Source of the DNA: Nannochloropsis salina CCMP1776
Taxonomy: Eukaryota; Sar; Eustigmatophyceae; Eustigmatales; Monodopsidaceae
Assembly: GCA_004565275.1 (NCBI GenBank)
Contig: SDOX01000014.1
Span: 65,054-90,778, forward strand
Length of the DNA stretch: 25,725 nt
Direction: 5' to 3'
Shown: one piece after another, positions 24,251 to 25,725 of the stretch
How the letters are laid out: every line of letters begins with the position of its first letter
Numbering within the stretch: the stretch's first letter is position 1
The notes under the pieces: model-generated
Told to the model about the DNA's origin: nothing
Databases searched by the model: none
What the model saw: the letters and a program-made list of their open reading frames with translations, nothing else
Program-made: the position numbers and the translations under genes

Positions 24251-25725
24251 ATGGCCCGACTGCGGCGAGAGGCCACATCAATTTGCAAATACCTCTGCCG
24301 TTTCCTGACTGTCGTAATCCTGAGCTCCCACACGACCAATGCATGCCATACGGCCATCTCAAAAACAAGAACGCTGTTTTTGTCGCCGTCACGAGCATGC
24401 GTGGAGCTGCACCAGCCGCTTCCTCTCTCCTCTGTTGCGATCTCTCTTCCTTACGATGGAAGATATAGTAAGGTCCTGTCCACTGACAACGCTAAAATGC
24501 TTCTTTTCGGCCTGACCCACGTCAAATCTCAAGACAGTACAGCATTGGAACCCGCCGAGGGTCCCGAAATAGGAGCGGATTACGAAGAAGAAGCGCTCAG
24601 TCCTGAAGCCTTGAGGATCTACTGGGAAGAGGAGAAAGGTCTTTCCCCGAAGCGCAGTCACTACCTGGTTGTAGCCGCTGAAAAGCACCCTTCCCTCCGC
24701 TATCCCCATACGGTCCTAGAGCCGAGCCTTGCTGCCTTCGGTCGGGCTTTCCCGGACGTGGCGGTGCCTGATTTGATGTCGCGGTTCCCGGCCCTTCTCC
24801 TCTTGTCTTCTGCCCGAATTCTTGCACGTCTGCGCACCCTCCAACACTGCCTCCCTGACCTCCCCCCTCGCCTCCTCGCCACCCGTGCCGCCCCTCTCCT
24901 CTTGCTCCGCCCCGCCGAGGTGCACGCCCGCCTGGACACTTGGCAATCCCTCTTTCCTGGTCGCGACGTCTCCCTCCTCTGTCGGCGATCGCTCCCGCTC
25001 CTGCTCCTTCCCCCCTCTTGCGCCGAACTGCTTGTCGCGGATGCCATGGCCCTCCTGCACGCGCATTTAAATTTCTCCTCCACCGCTGCCGTGGACGTGT
25101 TGACGGAAGCGCCCGCCCTGCTCGTGCCCCGGGAGGGCGGAGGTCGAGGAGGAGGAAGGGGCAGAGGACGAGGGGGAGGAAGGAACGACATGAAAAAAGT
25201 TGAACTTTGCTGGGACGCCGAGCACCTGCAGAACGTGAAGAATCTTCTGGAAGGCTACGTGCCAGGCGTTTCCCCCGCCAAGCTGCTCCTCGCCTCCCCC
25301 TCCCTGCTCCTTCTCCCTCTGCCCACGCTTGAAGGTCGGCTTCGGGCATTGGAGGAGGTCGGCAGGGAGGTGGGGAGGGAGGGCGGGAAGGAGAAGGTGC
25401 TGGAAGGGGAGGGATTGGTCAGGTTACTGACGCTCTGTCCCCGTATATTGAAGGCGGAGGCCGAGGGAGTGAGGAGAGGTGTCCGTTCGATCAGGGCAGG
25501 GCTTGAGGGCGGGGGGGAGGGCGGGGGGGAGGGGAGAACGGGCAGTTGAATGTCCTGCAGCTCGCTAACAAGTGTCCGACGCTGTTGTTGAAAGCTGTGG
25601 AGGGGTTGGATGTGGAAGCGCGTGTTCGGGAATGGAACCTGGCATTTGGACAGGGAGGGAGGGAGGAAGGGAGGGAGGGAGGGCGGGGGGAGGGAGGGAG
25701 GGAGGGCGGGGGGAGGGAGGGAGGA
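24251..25725 (+). CDS. mTERF-domain protein, 5' part (continues past window)
   Basis: The first ATG is at 24251. The leader MARLRREATSICKYL is basic and followed by a hydrophobic stretch (FLTVVILSS), so organelle import, perhaps through a signal peptide to a complex plastid, is likely. From about residue 125 onward there are repeating ~30-residue helical units with the mTERF hallmark of Pro-x-Leu-Leu at the end: RFPALLLLSS, RAAPLLLLRP, RSLPLLLLPP, EAPALLVP, ASPSLLLLPL, LCPRILKAE. mTERF proteins bind nucleic acid and control transcription or RNA maturation in mitochondria and plastids. The frame closes at 25549, but the next frame immediately continues the pattern (QLANKCPTLLLKAVEGLDV, 25555-25611), so the coding sequence goes on; the change lies in the G-rich stretch 25505-25545. 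Gly/Arg/Glu inserts coded by GGGA tracts occur at 25131-25185 and 25360-25395. Confidence 0.83.
25651..25725 (+). repeat. (GGGA)n/(GGGC)n tract at the right edge
   Basis: Continuous GGGA and GGGC/GGGG units reach the window end. They follow the mTERF motif unit ending NLAFGQ and may be either a further Gly/Arg/Glu insert or the 5' part of an intron. Confidence 0.8.

Noticed and set aside
25651-25725. Terminal GGGA repeat as a telomere or CRISPR array
   Set aside because: The units are four-base low-complexity repeats found in introns all through the window. There are no spacers and no telomere-type TTAGGG or TTTAGGG unit.

Overview
This window reads as nuclear DNA of a compact, gene-dense eukaryotic microalga. 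It holds spliced genes for a Golgi SNARE, a SWEET sugar carrier, an ABCG transporter, a folylpolyglutamate synthase, a TAPT1-like protein and an mTERF protein. Introns are GT-AG and mostly 50-320 bases, and many carry long (CCCT)n or (GGGA)n tracts. That style and gene mix suggest a stramenopile alga of the Nannochloropsis (eustigmatophyte) kind. This is an inference from style, not a database match. I see no rRNA, tRNA, CRISPR array, transposon or virus-derived element.

Layout from left to right: 3' part of a TAPT1-family gene (+, 1-1807); a low-GC, type II membrane glycosyltransferase-like gene (-, 2444-3289); an aspartyl/asparaginyl beta-hydroxylase rebuilt from four exons (+, 4344-6004); an eight-exon secretory-pathway gene of unknown function (-, 6557-8719); two weak candidate genes (8881-9141 and 10544-10996, both -) in about 3.3 kb of otherwise gene-poor DNA; a SWEET transporter with a 300-residue disordered tail (-, 12000-13577); an acyl-CoA synthetase (-, 14195-16833) whose catalytic core falls in a 100-N assembly gap; an ABCG half-transporter (+, 17269-19676); a folylpolyglutamate synthase with an N-terminal hydrophobic segment and a frame break in a C-run (+, 20289-22371); the Qb-SNARE membrin/GOSR2 (-, 22921-23756); and the 5' part of an mTERF gene running off the right edge (+, 24251-25725).

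The genes do not form an obvious pathway; this is ordinary housekeeping gene order. Three pairs are divergent and may share promoters: glycosyltransferase/AspH, acyl-CoA synthetase/ABCG, and GOSR2/mTERF. Three pairs are convergent.

The most unusual theme is the (GGGA)n/(CCCT)n repeat. On the sense strand of introns the G-rich form lies towards the 5' splice site and the C-rich form towards the 3' splice site. Several introns carry both, so their ends are complementary. The same tracts also occur inside exons, as Gly/Glu/Arg or Pro/Ser inserts in several enzymes. Two of the three apparent frame breaks in host genes lie at such tracts, so assembly errors must be considered first.
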